Of a stretch of 64,000 bases of DNA, positions 32,137 through 41,936 are shown piece after piece. Made by a program: the position numbers and the translations under genes. The notes beneath the pieces are model-generated. The model had not been told where the DNA came from, ran no database searches, and saw only the letters and a list, made by a program, of their open reading frames with translations. The first letter of the stretch is position 1. Each line of letters opens with the position of its first letter. The stretch comes from Hydrogenoanaerobacterium saccharovorans (lineage in GTDB: Bacteria; Bacillota; Clostridia; Oscillospirales; Ruminococcaceae): contig NZ_JACSNR010000010.1 in NCBI RefSeq assembly GCF_016901815.1, positions 48,826 through 112,825 of the forward strand. Direction: 5' to 3'.

Positions 32137-32934
32137 TTATACCAGATAGCCCACCACGACCAGCCTTCCGGCTTCGCCGTAAATGCTTCGGTCGCAAGTG
32201 GACAGGGTCAAAAGGCGGCTGCCTGCTGGCACGGTCTCCCCTGTCTGGATCACGGAGCGGTTCTGGAGAGCCTGGGTATATTCGGACTCAAAGGAGTTGG
32301 AACGAAAATCCTGGCGGTAAAACGCCTGGGCTGTATCGGAATCGCTCACATCAAACTGACACACGGCAAAGATCCGATAAACCAATGCCCCATCATCGGG
32401 AGTGAGCAGTTCTATTTCCGGGTTCTCCTGCCAGAAGGAAAGGTCTGTGTAACGAGGCAAGGCAGAGAACATCTTTGTACTGCCATCAAAGAAATTGTGG
32501 CCGTGAATGATGCTGTTGCCATCGCTGAAGTCCGGTGAGTTGGCGTAATCCAGGAACAGCGTCCCGGACACGCTCTCTTCACCGTAGAAATTTCGGCGCA
32601 AGTAGGTATCATTATCCGGCCCCTGTACGATCGGCTGGCTGATCCCGGCGCCCGGAATTTCGATCCAGGCAACCACATCGCCGTTCTGTGCCGTCAGGGA
32701 GCTGAAGTCTACCGCTGCGCCAGATACTCCTTGTGACCCATCAAGGGCCATAGCGGGCAGCTCTGCTGTCCCAGGCAGCGCATCGCTGCCTTCCGACCTG
32801 AGTACCTCTTCTGCCAGCTTCTCCAGCTCTGCCTGATCCCGCAGCTGGGACAGATAGAGTACGCCGCACCACAGTGCAGTGGCGGCGCAGAGCGCTGTCA
32901 TAGCCAGGAGGATCCAGCGCTGCCAGTTACGCAT
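32137..32934 (-). CDS. srtB: Class B sortase
   Basis: 265 residues. N-terminal membrane anchor (about 7-28), a helical linker, then the sortase fold: His146 in IIHGHN, Cys247 in TLSTCDR and Arg257 in GEAGRLVVVGY. The TLSTCD/HGHN pattern and size are class B. The gene overlaps the 3' end of the 2506-residue adhesin by 8 bp, so the adhesin is the obvious substrate; its C-terminus has TVNTG before a membrane helix instead of LPxTG. Acts on the outer membrane face to attach proteins to peptidoglycan. Confidence 0.92.
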   Translation of the reverse strand: MRNWQRWILLAMTALCAATALWCGVLYLSQLRDQAELEKLAEEVLRSEGSDALPGTAELPAMALDGSQGVSGAAVDFSSLTAQNGDVVAWIEIPGAGISQPIVQGPDNDTYLRRNFYGEESVSGTLFLDYANSPDFSDGNSIIHGHNFFDGSTKMFSALPRYTDLSFWQENPEIELLTPDDGALVYRIFAVCQFDVSDSDTAQAFYRQDFRSNSFESEYTQALQNRSVIQTGETVPAGSRLLTLSTCDRSIYGEAGRLVVVGYLV

Positions 32935-35900
32935 CTTCGCCCTCCTTCTGCTTCCTGCGGGACTTGGTAATTACCAGGATCGCTATGCCGCCGAGCGCCC
33001 CGACAGCCGCAGTCGGGCCGAGGAAGATCGGGACCGGACCGATGCCAGTGTTGACGGTGCCCGCATTGCGCACGACATAGGGATCCTCCTGATTCATGTA
33101 CTTATCGGTGATTTCCAGGCGGATGATCCTGCCGCTCGCCATGAACCCTGCCGGCGCCTGCAATTCTTCGATCGAGTACTCACCCCAGTCCAAGCGCTCA
33201 AAATAGAGCATCCCATCTTCTCCGGAAGTCTGGGTGTCAACAAGCTGCCCGTTTTCATCGTACAGACCGAATACGGCGCCTTCAAGGGGTTCACCAGTAA
33301 ATGCAGAGATCTTTTTTACAGCAATCCGCACCGGTTCATCCGAGATCTCCTTGCCCCGGGCGGTCATATCGTCCTTGACTGTGAGTGTCCAGAACAGATT
33401 TTCCCGGGCAAACCCTTCCGGGGCATATCGCTCGTAGACCTGGTACTCACCCGGGTAGAGGCCAGTGACATAGAACTCGCCGTTCTGATCGGACCAGCCC
33501 TCCCATACCATGTTGTCATGCTTGTCGTAGATCTCGATGTAGCAGCCCTCCAGCTGTTCCTTGGTATCCTCGGAGTTGATCTTTTTCATAATGATCGGCG
33601 GATTGAGGATCTCCAGTTCACCCTGGGCCTTGTTGTTGGAGAGGTCGATGTCGGGGTAACTGTTCCCGTTCTTATCCTGCTGGTATTCAGGGATCACAGC
33701 GATAATGTCCACCCGCTCATAGGTGTCAACCGTGTCCACCTGGAAAAGGGTGATGAAATCGACGCTCTCGCCGGGCTGGAGCAGGTTGTCCAGCTTTACC
33801 CGGGTGCCGGTCACAGTCGATCCAGGTACAGCAAAGGTAGTGATTTCTTCATTCGGGAGTCGGTTGGCGGTTACAGTAGAGCCAGGGGTTTTATTGCTCA
33901 TCAGGAGATAATCCGGGAACTGGAACTCTACCTCCGGGTAACAGGGAGCGGTGCCATGGTTGGTGACAGTCCAGGTAAAGGTTGCCCCCTGAGAGAGATA
34001 CAGTGTCTGGTCCTCCTCCATCGGCTCACCCTCAAAGGTCACACCCTTCAGCTCAATGCCCAAGTCGATCCAGCGATACACAACGGTAACAGTTGAGGCA
34101 TCCCGGACGCCGAAGGTCAGGATTGGATCGTACTGATCTCCCAGATAACCGGACGGTTCCTCGCCGGGCAGTGTCTCAATCTCGAAGTGATCGAAGATGT
34201 AGGAGCCGGTGTCCGGGTGCGGGATCTCGATGGTCCGGTTGCGGAAGCCCTCCAGCAGAGTGGGATTTGCTGGATCAAACTCGCCGGAGATGTCATTCCC
34301 GTTCATGTCCTCGTACTTCAGATAAACAGTGGCTCGGTAGTCGTACTTGACCTGGATCACACCGTCATAGCCGGCGTTCATCACTGCCAGATGGGATTCA
34401 GCGTTCAGGTTTACAGAGTTTCCGGACTGGATCGCCATGGAATTGAACTGGTAGTCCTCCAGCTCGGGGGTGGGGATCGTGATCTCATCCCCACGGTGTC
34501 CGGTGTACTCAAACGGATTTCCCACTGCGAGAGCGGCGGCGATCACATCGTTAATATTCTGCCCCAGGTCATCCACATACTCTACTTTGAACGATGCCTT
34601 GGCATGATACACGAGAGTAACGGTCGAGGCATATTCTTTGTTCAGCTTCAGATCATAGGAGATCTCATCCAGGAAGCCGGACTCCAGGCTGCCCTCGGGA
34701 GTGGTAATGAACATCTGCTCGAAATCATAGTCGGCCAGTACCGGGATCGCTACGGTATAATGCTCTCCTCGCAGACCGGCAATGATAGTGGCAGAGCCTT
34801 CCGGCATCAGGTCATCAATGGGGGCCCCCAGCTCATCGACATAGTGCACATTGACGCTGGCTTTGGCATGGTAGACCACCGTGACGGTGGATGCATTCTC
34901 GAAGCCCAGGGTCACTTCCTTGGCTTCCGCATCCAGGAATCCCGACTCAACCTTGCCGGCTTCCGTGCTGATGGACATGCTTTCATACACATAGTCCGCC
35001 ATATCTGGTGTCTGTACCTGTACCTTATCGCCCCGATCGCCGGACAGCAGGAAAGCTGTGCCTTCCGGCATCAGATCATTGATCTCATTGCCCAGTTCAT
35101 CCACATAGCGCACCGTTACATCGGCAAGCGCCTGATAGCGAACGGTAATGGTGCTGTCGTCACCAATCTCCATATTCACCTTCAGAGAATCCTTATCAGC
35201 ACTCAGCAGTGTGCCGGAAGGGATTGCATCCGGGGTGATCTCAGCCGATTCGTAACGATAATACGGGTGCTGCGGGAGGGTGATGGTGTTGACGGTATTC
35301 CGGTAGCCGGCGGTGGACAGTTCGGCATTTTCAAACGGGATCGTGTCGCCCAGCTCATCGACATACTGGATCGCCACACTGCCCTTGGCATGGTAATGCA
35401 CTTTGATGACCGAGTTGTATCCGGATTTCATGGTCGCCAAATGGGTTTCAGGGTCAAGCGATGCCGATTCATTTGGGCCTGCACCGGTGTCCGGATGGGT
35501 AATCTCCATGCTGATGAAATCATAATCCGTCAGTTTGGGGGTTGGAATGGTAATTTCATCGTCCCGGTGGCCGGTGTACTTAAAGGGAGTGGCTGTCATC
35601 AGATCGTTGATGCTGTTCCCATGATCGTCGATGTACTGCACCTCAAAGGACGCCTTCGCACGGTAAACCACCGTGATTGTCGAAGCATACTCCTTGTTGA
35701 GGGTGACAGTGCGCTGATCTGCATTCAGTGTGCCGGATTCCAATGCTTCCGGCGGAGTGGTGATGTACATCCGTTCATAGGTGTAATCCGCCATATCCGG
35801 GGTGGGAACGGCCAGTGTATTTCCACGCAGGCCGGAAAGCAGATCCACAGCGCCGGGAACGCCCGAAACATCAATGGGGTTGCCGAGGTCGTCAACATAC

Positions 35901-38900
35901 CGGACATTCACGCTGGCCTTGGGCTGATACACCACATAGATGGTGGTGGCATCCTGGAAGCCCAGGGTGACTGTTTTAGCCTGAGCATTCAGTGTGCCGG
36001 AAACGGTAGCACCGTCTGTGCTGGAGTACATTCGGATATACTGATAGTTCGGCACATTTGGTGTTGGAATACTCTTCACATCTCCCCGGTATCCACTGTA
36101 TTCCCCGGGTGTTCCTTCCGGTATCAGATCTCCCATCGGGTTTCCCAATTCATCAACATATTCCACACGGATTTTTGCTTTGGCTATGTACTCCACAGTC
36201 AGATCAGATCCGTTGCGATGATTGAGCTTGACACTTACTTGATCCTTATTGCTGCTGATAAGAATGCCAGATGAACCGATGTTACTCATTTCGGCTGAAT
36301 CGTAGTCATACCAGGGATCAGTAGGCAGATTGACCGACTTGGTTTCATCCCGGTATCCGTCGATACCGGATGCAGCTCCGTCAAAGGCCACCGGCTGCCC
36401 GAGATCGTCCTGATACTGGATGCCCACATGGGCACGGGCACGGTAATGCAGGACGATTTTTGCGCTGTCATTAGTGTCTATTGCAAAGTAAACCTTGCCA
36501 TTGTCCTCCTTCATGGTTGTGGCACCCGTATGCTGCACCAATTCAGCGCTCTGGTATTCATACCAAGCGATACTGGGCGGGGCGAACTCATAGGTGCGGT
36601 TATCCATGGCATAACAGGCAGTGTTAAATGTCGAGGGGGTGATGATATTTCCCTTTTCATCTCGACATTCGACCAGCATTGACCGATACGGTATGGTGAC
36701 CGAAGCAGTACCTATGGCTCCACAGCCCTGCGTACACTGCACTTTGATAGTAACAGTGATCGGGGCTTCCAGCTTTTCAATGACCTGTCCGTTGGAGTAA
36801 TTCTCCGAAATGAGCCTCGCCCGGCCGCCATGGTATCTTGCCTGGCTCGCTGTATGGGTAATCAGGACCGATCCGTCCTCTCGTGTCTGGTAGGACACCG
36901 AGAATCCAAAGGCGCTGTTGGCCGATGTACCGGATTCCGGTCTGAACGGAAGCAGCGTCACATCGTCACTCAACTCATATCCGCCATAGACTATATCATC
37001 CGCAGCGGTCAGCGTGATTTCAACCGGAACATGGATATTATCAAGCGTCATAGTATATTTTTTGCCGCTGATCGTGACATTGCCGGAAATGCCGTTCAGT
37101 GTGAACGGGCCGCTGCTGGTCGGTGCAATATCAGTATCCACATCGCCGGCGGTCACATTCAGGGCGGTGATTCTCGAACCATCCGCTACGGTCCAGCTCA
37201 TAGTTTGGCTGCCATAGTCCTCTGCGATTGCCGAGGACTGCTCCAGAATAAAGCGGGCAGGGTCGTTGACGATGATGCTGACAGTATGCTTGATGTTGGG
37301 CGTAATCTCCATATCGGAAATGAGATGGTTGAGCTGAATCACATAGACGGGGCGCCCGGTCGGACCGCTGGACAGCTTCAGGCTGTAAGTCTGGTCGCCC
37401 AGGGTAAATTCCTCTTCGCCCGGGCCTACTGTTACCTGCTCATTCCCGTCGCTGATGGTAAAGGACTGGACCACTACGCCTTCTTTGAACTGGAAGGAAA
37501 AGGACGCATCGGCGCCGCCGGGGAAGATATTCTCCTTCTCCAGGGTACCTTCTTCGATCACCAGAGTCTCTTCCCGGGCGTTCACCGTGACAGTGACATT
37601 CTCTGGCAGGGTGCTGACGCCGTTGACGGTGATGAGGATGTCCTGGGTGATTCCGTCCAGAGACAGGGTCCAGTTGGATCCGTCCTGCAAGAGCGTACCA
37701 ATCTGCCCAAACGCCTCGAACTCACCGGCATCGGTTACAGTAACCTTTTCTTCGCCGCACTGGAGTACCACAGATTCCAGTGCGCCATCGGTGCGGATCG
37801 ACCACTGGGCTGTAAGGTCGCCGCCGCTGAAGGTCAGCGCAGTGTCCTCATCCAGATCGACCCATTCATTTCCTTTGATCTCCGCCCGCAGCGGTGCGCC
37901 CAGGATCTGAATTTCCGTGTCCTTCGTCAGTTCAGTCAGGTACAGGGTGTAAGTGCTGCCTCGCTGTTCGATCCTCCCGGTCTGGCCCTGGAACTCGAAC
38001 CCACCCGGGCCAGTGACAGTGATTTCTTCTCCTTCACAGCTCAACTTTACAGAGGCCAGTTTACCGCCGGCGGCAATCGCCCAGGTGGCAGTCACATCGC
38101 CGCCGGATACGGTCAGGCCGGTATTCTGGTCCATCTCCACAAGGCCATTGTGGCTCACACTGACACGGATCGACTCGCCAGCCACTGGCTCACCCAGGAT
38201 GCGGATCACGGTGTCCTTTGTCAGCCCGGTCAGATACAGTGTATAGTCGTTTCCACGCTGCTCCATCCTTCCAGTATGACCCTGGAACTCGAATCCGCCT
38301 GGGCCTTCAATGGTGACTTCCTCCCCATCGCAGCTCAGTGTCACCGAGGACAACACACCGCCATCCTTGATTGACCAGTTTGCGGTCACATCTCCGCCGT
38401 TGATTTCTACGCCAGTCTGGGCATCTATCTCCAACCAGCTGTTTCCCTGAACTTTGACATTGATAGAGTCACCCGGAACCTGGGCGTCTGATTCGCCCGC
38501 AAGGTCGATTTGGGTGTCTTTTGTCAGACCGGGCATCGTCAGGATATACGCACTGCCCGACTGCTCCAGTGTGCAGCTTTGTCCCTGGAACTGGAAGCTC
38601 CCGGTCTGCTTGATCGTGATCTCCTCGCCTTCACAGCTCAGTTTTACAGAGGACAGTTTGCCGCCAGCCTTGATAGACCAGGTGGCAGTCACATCATTGC
38701 CATCAATCATAACACCGGTTTTCTCATCCATCTCGATCCAGCCATCTCCGGTGACATTGATCTTGATGGATTCAGTCGGGACTTTCGGGACGCCGAATAC
38801 CTGAACCGCCGTATCCTTTTTCAGGCCGTTCAGGCGCATGGTATAGGTATTGTTCACCTGTTCCAGGGAGCAGGACTGGCCCAGAAAATCAAATGTTCCC

Positions 38901-40447
38901 GTCTCGGTGACGGTCACGGTCCCGTCCTCATTGGAGACGATAACGGACCCCAGCTTCGCATCTTCCAGGACGGACCATGTGGCAACCACGGTCCCGTTTT
39001 CATAGGACAGCCCTTTTTCCGGATCAATGTCCACCCACTTGTTTCCGGCGAGGTTGACATTGACCTTTTGGGCCGAAAAGCCCAGGATTCCGATTTCGGT
39101 ATCCTTTGCCAGCCCGTTTACTCGCAGAGTATAGATCCCGTTCACAAGCGTCAGCGTACAGGGCTTGCCCAGGAACTGAGTTTCCCCGGGCTGGTTGAGC
39201 GTTAAGGTCCCGTCCTCGTTGGTGATGGTTACGGAATCAAATGTACCGCCATTCATGAGCGACCAGGTAGCCACGACGGTATTCCCTTCGAGCTTGATGT
39301 CGGTGGACATGTCCATATCGATCCACTCATTGGCGCTGACGCTCACCTTGACCGGTGGGATCTTTGTCTCGCCCTGGATCTGCAGCTCGGTATCCTCAGC
39401 CAGCCCATGCAGCTGCAGGGTATAGATGCCGCCGGTCTGCTCCAATGTGCAAAGCTGACCGCCGAACTCAAAATCTCCTGTACCCAAGACGGTAATGGAT
39501 TCGGTACTGTTGGAAATCCTGATGGTTGACAGGGCGCCGCCCTCCTTGACGGTCCAGACAGCTGTGGCATCGCTGCCCTCCACCGTCAGGCCGCTGTCCT
39601 GGTCCATGATTATCCATTCATTACACTTGGCATTGACGGTGATCTTCTGAGGCGGGGTAGCGGACTCGCCATTGACGGTAATCGTGAGATCGGTTTGAGG
39701 CTTGAGTATCTTCAGCGTATAAGTGCCGCTGGACTCAGTAAGGGAACACTCTTCCCCGCCAAAGGTAAATTCCTTCGGTTCAGTCAGGGTCACAGACTCG
39801 CCAGTGCTGCCTTCAATCATTGCAGAAGTGAATTTTCCACCGTCTGCAACTTTCCATGTGGCCGTAAGGATTTCGGTTTCTTCGTCGTAATCAAAGGTAT
39901 TGCCCTTCTCGATCTCGATCCAGCCGTTGCTGGTGAGTTTGACATGGTACTCGGAAATCACTTCATCAACCACGATTTCCCCTTCTGCGTCAGGTCCGGC
40001 AGTGTCCTTGCCTGTGTCATCAATGACCAAGAGGCCGCTGTCCGGTTCCTCGGGGTCCTCTTCGGCCTCGGGAAGGCCGCTGTCCGGTTCCTCGGGGTCC
40101 TCCTCGGCCTCGGGAAGGCCGCTGTCCGGTTTCTCGGGGTCCTCCTCGGCCTCGGGAAGGCCGCTATCCGGTTCCTCGGGGTCCTCCTCGGCCCCGGGAA
40201 GGCTGTTGTCTGGTTTCTCGGGTTCTTCTTCGCTTTCATTATCCCAGACCGGATCTGTTTTGTCAGTTTGGGTATCATTCATCTCCCCTGTTTCAGGACC
40301 GTCTACTACCGAAGAAGTCGGATCCAGCACATCTGCAGTGGGGGACGCTGCAAAGCTGACTGCCTGGACTCCACCATGAGCCATTACCATGATCGCCGCA
40401 AGGATCAAAGCTAAAAGTCTACGGGGTTGGTTCTTGTCCTTTCGCAT
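32927..40447 (-). CDS. Giant repeat adhesin (2506 aa), sortase B-linked
   Basis: ATG 40447, with GGAAG upstream. Order: signal peptide (~1-33); acidic Pro/Glu linker with about five near-identical ~20-residue repeats (~70-150); 8-10 repeats of ~90 residues with a core like WIEMD..TG..VTATWSI..GGKLSSV and GLTKDT (~165-1100), not recognised; about ten MucBP-like repeats (VEYVDELGNPM..GYRG..PTP..Y, ~1290-2180); a CARDB-like section; two Cna-B/SpaA repeats (ending near 2450); and a C-terminal TVNTG, membrane helix and KSRRKQK tail. Likely a long stalk on the donor cell surface that promotes contact. The sortase gene overlaps its end. Confidence 0.85.
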   Translation of the reverse strand: MRKDKNQPRRLLALILAAIMVMAHGGVQAVSFAASPTADVLDPTSSVVDGPETGEMNDTQTDKTDPVWDNESEEEPEKPDNSLPGAEEDPEEPDSGLPEAEEDPEKPDSGLPEAEEDPEEPDSGLPEAEEDPEEPDSGLLVIDDTGKDTAGPDAEGEIVVDEVISEYHVKLTSNGWIEIEKGNTFDYDEETEILTATWKVADGGKFTSAMIEGSTGESVTLTEPKEFTFGGEECSLTESSGTYTLKILKPQTDLTITVNGESATPPQKITVNAKCNEWIIMDQDSGLTVEGSDATAVWTVKEGGALSTIRISNSTESITVLGTGDFEFGGQLCTLEQTGGIYTLQLHGLAEDTELQIQGETKIPPVKVSVSANEWIDMDMSTDIKLEGNTVVATWSLMNGGTFDSVTITNEDGTLTLNQPGETQFLGKPCTLTLVNGIYTLRVNGLAKDTEIGILGFSAQKVNVNLAGNKWVDIDPEKGLSYENGTVVATWSVLEDAKLGSVIVSNEDGTVTVTETGTFDFLGQSCSLEQVNNTYTMRLNGLKKDTAVQVFGVPKVPTESIKINVTGDGWIEMDEKTGVMIDGNDVTATWSIKAGGKLSSVKLSCEGEEITIKQTGSFQFQGQSCTLEQSGSAYILTMPGLTKDTQIDLAGESDAQVPGDSINVKVQGNSWLEIDAQTGVEINGGDVTANWSIKDGGVLSSVTLSCDGEEVTIEGPGGFEFQGHTGRMEQRGNDYTLYLTGLTKDTVIRILGEPVAGESIRVSVSHNGLVEMDQNTGLTVSGGDVTATWAIAAGGKLASVKLSCEGEEITVTGPGGFEFQGQTGRIEQRGSTYTLYLTELTKDTEIQILGAPLRAEIKGNEWVDLDEDTALTFSGGDLTAQWSIRTDGALESVVLQCGEEKVTVTDAGEFEAFGQIGTLLQDGSNWTLSLDGITQDILITVNGVSTLPENVTVTVNAREETLVIEEGTLEKENIFPGGADASFSFQFKEGVVVQSFTISDGNEQVTVGPGEEEFTLGDQTYSLKLSSGPTGRPVYVIQLNHLISDMEITPNIKHTVSIIVNDPARFILEQSSAIAEDYGSQTMSWTVADGSRITALNVTAGDVDTDIAPTSSGPFTLNGISGNVTISGKKYTMTLDNIHVPVEITLTAADDIVYGGYELSDDVTLLPFRPESGTSANSAFGFSVSYQTREDGSVLITHTASQARYHGGRARLISENYSNGQVIEKLEAPITVTIKVQCTQGCGAIGTASVTIPYRSMLVECRDEKGNIITPSTFNTACYAMDNRTYEFAPPSIAWYEYQSAELVQHTGATTMKEDNGKVYFAIDTNDSAKIVLHYRARAHVGIQYQDDLGQPVAFDGAASGIDGYRDETKSVNLPTDPWYDYDSAEMSNIGSSGILISSNKDQVSVKLNHRNGSDLTVEYIAKAKIRVEYVDELGNPMGDLIPEGTPGEYSGYRGDVKSIPTPNVPNYQYIRMYSSTDGATVSGTLNAQAKTVTLGFQDATTIYVVYQPKASVNVRYVDDLGNPIDVSGVPGAVDLLSGLRGNTLAVPTPDMADYTYERMYITTPPEALESGTLNADQRTVTLNKEYASTITVVYRAKASFEVQYIDDHGNSINDLMTATPFKYTGHRDDEITIPTPKLTDYDFISMEITHPDTGAGPNESASLDPETHLATMKSGYNSVIKVHYHAKGSVAIQYVDELGDTIPFENAELSTAGYRNTVNTITLPQHPYYRYESAEITPDAIPSGTLLSADKDSLKVNMEIGDDSTITVRYQALADVTVRYVDELGNEINDLMPEGTAFLLSGDRGDKVQVQTPDMADYVYESMSISTEAGKVESGFLDAEAKEVTLGFENASTVTVVYHAKASVNVHYVDELGAPIDDLMPEGSATIIAGLRGEHYTVAIPVLADYDFEQMFITTPEGSLESGFLDEISYDLKLNKEYASTVTLVYHAKASFKVEYVDDLGQNINDVIAAALAVGNPFEYTGHRGDEITIPTPELEDYQFNSMAIQSGNSVNLNAESHLAVMNAGYDGVIQVKYDYRATVYLKYEDMNGNDISGEFDPANPTLLEGFRNRTIEIPHPDTGSYIFDHFEIETLPGEEPSGYLGDQYDPILTFGVRDASTVTVVYRWIDLGIELKGVTFEGEPMEEDQTLYLSQGATFTWTVTNHGTAPCYPEVEFQFPDYLLMSNKTPGSTVTANRLPNEEITTFAVPGSTVTGTRVKLDNLLQPGESVDFITLFQVDTVDTYERVDIIAVIPEYQQDKNGNSYPDIDLSNNKAQGELEILNPPIIMKKINSEDTKEQLEGCYIEIYDKHDNMVWEGWSDQNGEFYVTGLYPGEYQVYERYAPEGFARENLFWTLTVKDDMTARGKEISDEPVRIAVKKISAFTGEPLEGAVFGLYDENGQLVDTQTSGEDGMLYFERLDWGEYSIEELQAPAGFMASGRIIRLEITDKYMNQEDPYVVRNAGTVNTGIGPVPIFLGPTAAVGALGGIAILVITKSRRKQKEGEDA
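40030..40210 (-). repeat. 60 bp tandem repeat inside the adhesin gene
   Basis: Three to four nearly identical 60 bp units encode a Glu/Asp/Pro repeat (DSGLPEAEEDPEEP type). High DNA identity suggests recent expansion and length variation between strains. Confidence 0.8.
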
Positions 40448-40450
40448 CAA

Positions 40451-40592
40451 TGCAAATCTTCCTTTCTTCTAAAAAATTCTGAGTCGGCGAAAAGCCAAGG
40501 GCAGGAGGGCCATGCCCTGGCATGAAAAAGCAGCCATGCCCGCTATTCGCCGGCTTGGCTGCCATCTGTCTGTTTCTCATTCTGGCATCACC
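40451..40592 (-). promoter_or_regulatory. Structured leader before the giant adhesin
   Basis: On the minus strand, AGCCAAG pairs with CTTGGCT and CGGCGAA with TTCGCCG, enclosing GGGCATGGC/GCCATGCCC-type helices, 40-110 nt upstream of the adhesin ATG. No T run and no clear promoter. Probably an RNA regulatory or processing structure; no riboswitch class recognised. Confidence 0.4.
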
Positions 40593-41792
40593 TCAATTTC
40601 CCCTTCCGACCCGTCTGAAGATGTTAACCTGGAAGGTCGGCATACCCGTTCTTCTATTGACCTGTTCCTCGACGATCCGGACAACAACCTGATCGCCAAC
40701 CTCCGGGATCTCACGGCACCGGACACCGCCAGAGAGATAGGCGTAGCACAGCATACCGTTTGTTTTCAGCTGAAGGAAGAAGGCTTTGCTGGTCCGGGAG
40801 GTAATCACCGCCAGATACTCCATGCCCTCAACGATTCCTTTAGCCAGTCTTGTCTGCTCTTCAAGCTCCTTCTCATCATTTCTCATAGTGACGCCCAGCT
40901 TCAGCAGGTTGCCGTTTTCGTCCCGCTCCAGCTCGGTGATGTAGACCTCGATTTCCTGTCCAACCGACAGATAATCACTGATAGCCGAGACATAGCTCGC
41001 TCGAAAGCTATGGCGGGTGATGGAGTACGGCAGGCCAAACACATCAATGTAGGCGAAGTAGCGAAATACCGACAGCACGGTAGCGGGAACCTTGGAACCG
41101 ACCGACAGCACATACTCACCTGCGGAGTTCTTGCGCCGGAACGCAGCGCCTGACCGGATCTCATTGGCCCTCTTGCGGTTTCCAATGATGATCTTATTCT
41201 CGTAGTACTGGATCACATAGAAGATCTTAGCGCCGATCATGCTCTCGAACACCCGCATCATCTTCCGGCGGTACTGCATATCGGTCTCATCTTCCTTCCG
41301 GCGAATCGTGACTCCCATATTCTCTTCATCGATCACCACCCGATAGCCGCAGTAGTCGCTGATGCTCAGAACAATCCTGCCGTTCCCTCTCAGGCGTACC
41401 GATTCGATCGTGCCCTCGATGATCCAGTTTTCACGCCTGGCATTCGATACCTGGATGTCATTGTTATCCAGGCCGGTTTCAACCCTTTCGGTCCGACCTG
41501 CCAGGACACTGTGCTTGATCTGCGGTTCGGGCTGCGACATCTGCTCCAGCAGCCTCCGGGCCTTCGTCTGCCGGCGGCCCATTGTGCGCCCGCTATGGTT
41601 TCCTTCTCCGTGGTTGAGGATCTCCTCCTCCTTGTCGATCTGACCTTCCACGGGCGCAGTCTCTGGATCCTCCTGATCCACGGCGTCATCCAGGGCCATA
41701 TCTTCCAGCTCCTCTGTGCGCAGCATCTCATCGGCTGTTGTTTCTTCCATTTCAGCTTGGTTCAGGTCCTTTTCATTCAGAATATTTTCCAT
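40593..41792 (-). CDS. S1-type RNA-binding domain protein
   Basis: 399 residues, ATG behind AAGGAGG. The first ~110 residues are acidic and low complexity. A basic region follows, then an S1/OB-like domain at about 230-310: VLSVGSKVPATVLSVFRYFAYIDVFGLPYSITRHSF, YLSVGQEIEVYITELERDENGNLLKLGVTM. A second OB-like stretch is possible at 140-220 (IEGTIESVRLRGNGRIVLSI). Such S1 proteins occur in ICE transfer clusters of Clostridia; a role in RNA binding or in controlling the adhesin below is inferred. It lies between VirD4 and the adhesin. Confidence 0.7.
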   Translation of the reverse strand: MENILNEKDLNQAEMEETTADEMLRTEELEDMALDDAVDQEDPETAPVEGQIDKEEEILNHGEGNHSGRTMGRRQTKARRLLEQMSQPEPQIKHSVLAGRTERVETGLDNNDIQVSNARRENWIIEGTIESVRLRGNGRIVLSISDYCGYRVVIDEENMGVTIRRKEDETDMQYRRKMMRVFESMIGAKIFYVIQYYENKIIIGNRKRANEIRSGAAFRRKNSAGEYVLSVGSKVPATVLSVFRYFAYIDVFGLPYSITRHSFRASYVSAISDYLSVGQEIEVYITELERDENGNLLKLGVTMRNDEKELEEQTRLAKGIVEGMEYLAVITSRTSKAFFLQLKTNGMLCYAYLSGGVRCREIPEVGDQVVVRIVEEQVNRRTGMPTFQVNIFRRVGRGN

Positions 41793-41821
41793 AATTTGTT
41801 CCTCCTTGGTCTCTATGCAAT

Positions 41822-41920
41822 TTTATTCTCAACGGGCCGCATGGCCCTGACTGAGCAGTTAAGTGTGCAGGGCAAAAGAAAAAGCCTGCCGCCTGCACAC
41901 TGCAAGCAACAAACTTTTCC
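41822..41920 (-). other. Hairpins between virD4 and the S1-domain gene
   Basis: Minus strand AGTGTGCAGG pairs with CCTGCACACT around a T-rich 20 nt loop, followed by GGGCCATGCGGCCC. Neither has a T run directly after it. Possible processing or weak termination site. Confidence 0.4.
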
Positions 41921-41936
41921 GGGTTCTGACTATTAT

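Noticed and set aside
34187..36274. Long plus-strand frame (695 codons) opposite the giant adhesin
   Set aside because: It is a mirror of a repetitive, GC-biased coding region; no ribosome binding site and no sensible protein. The same applies to 36830-38374, 58282-60756 and 60964-61872.
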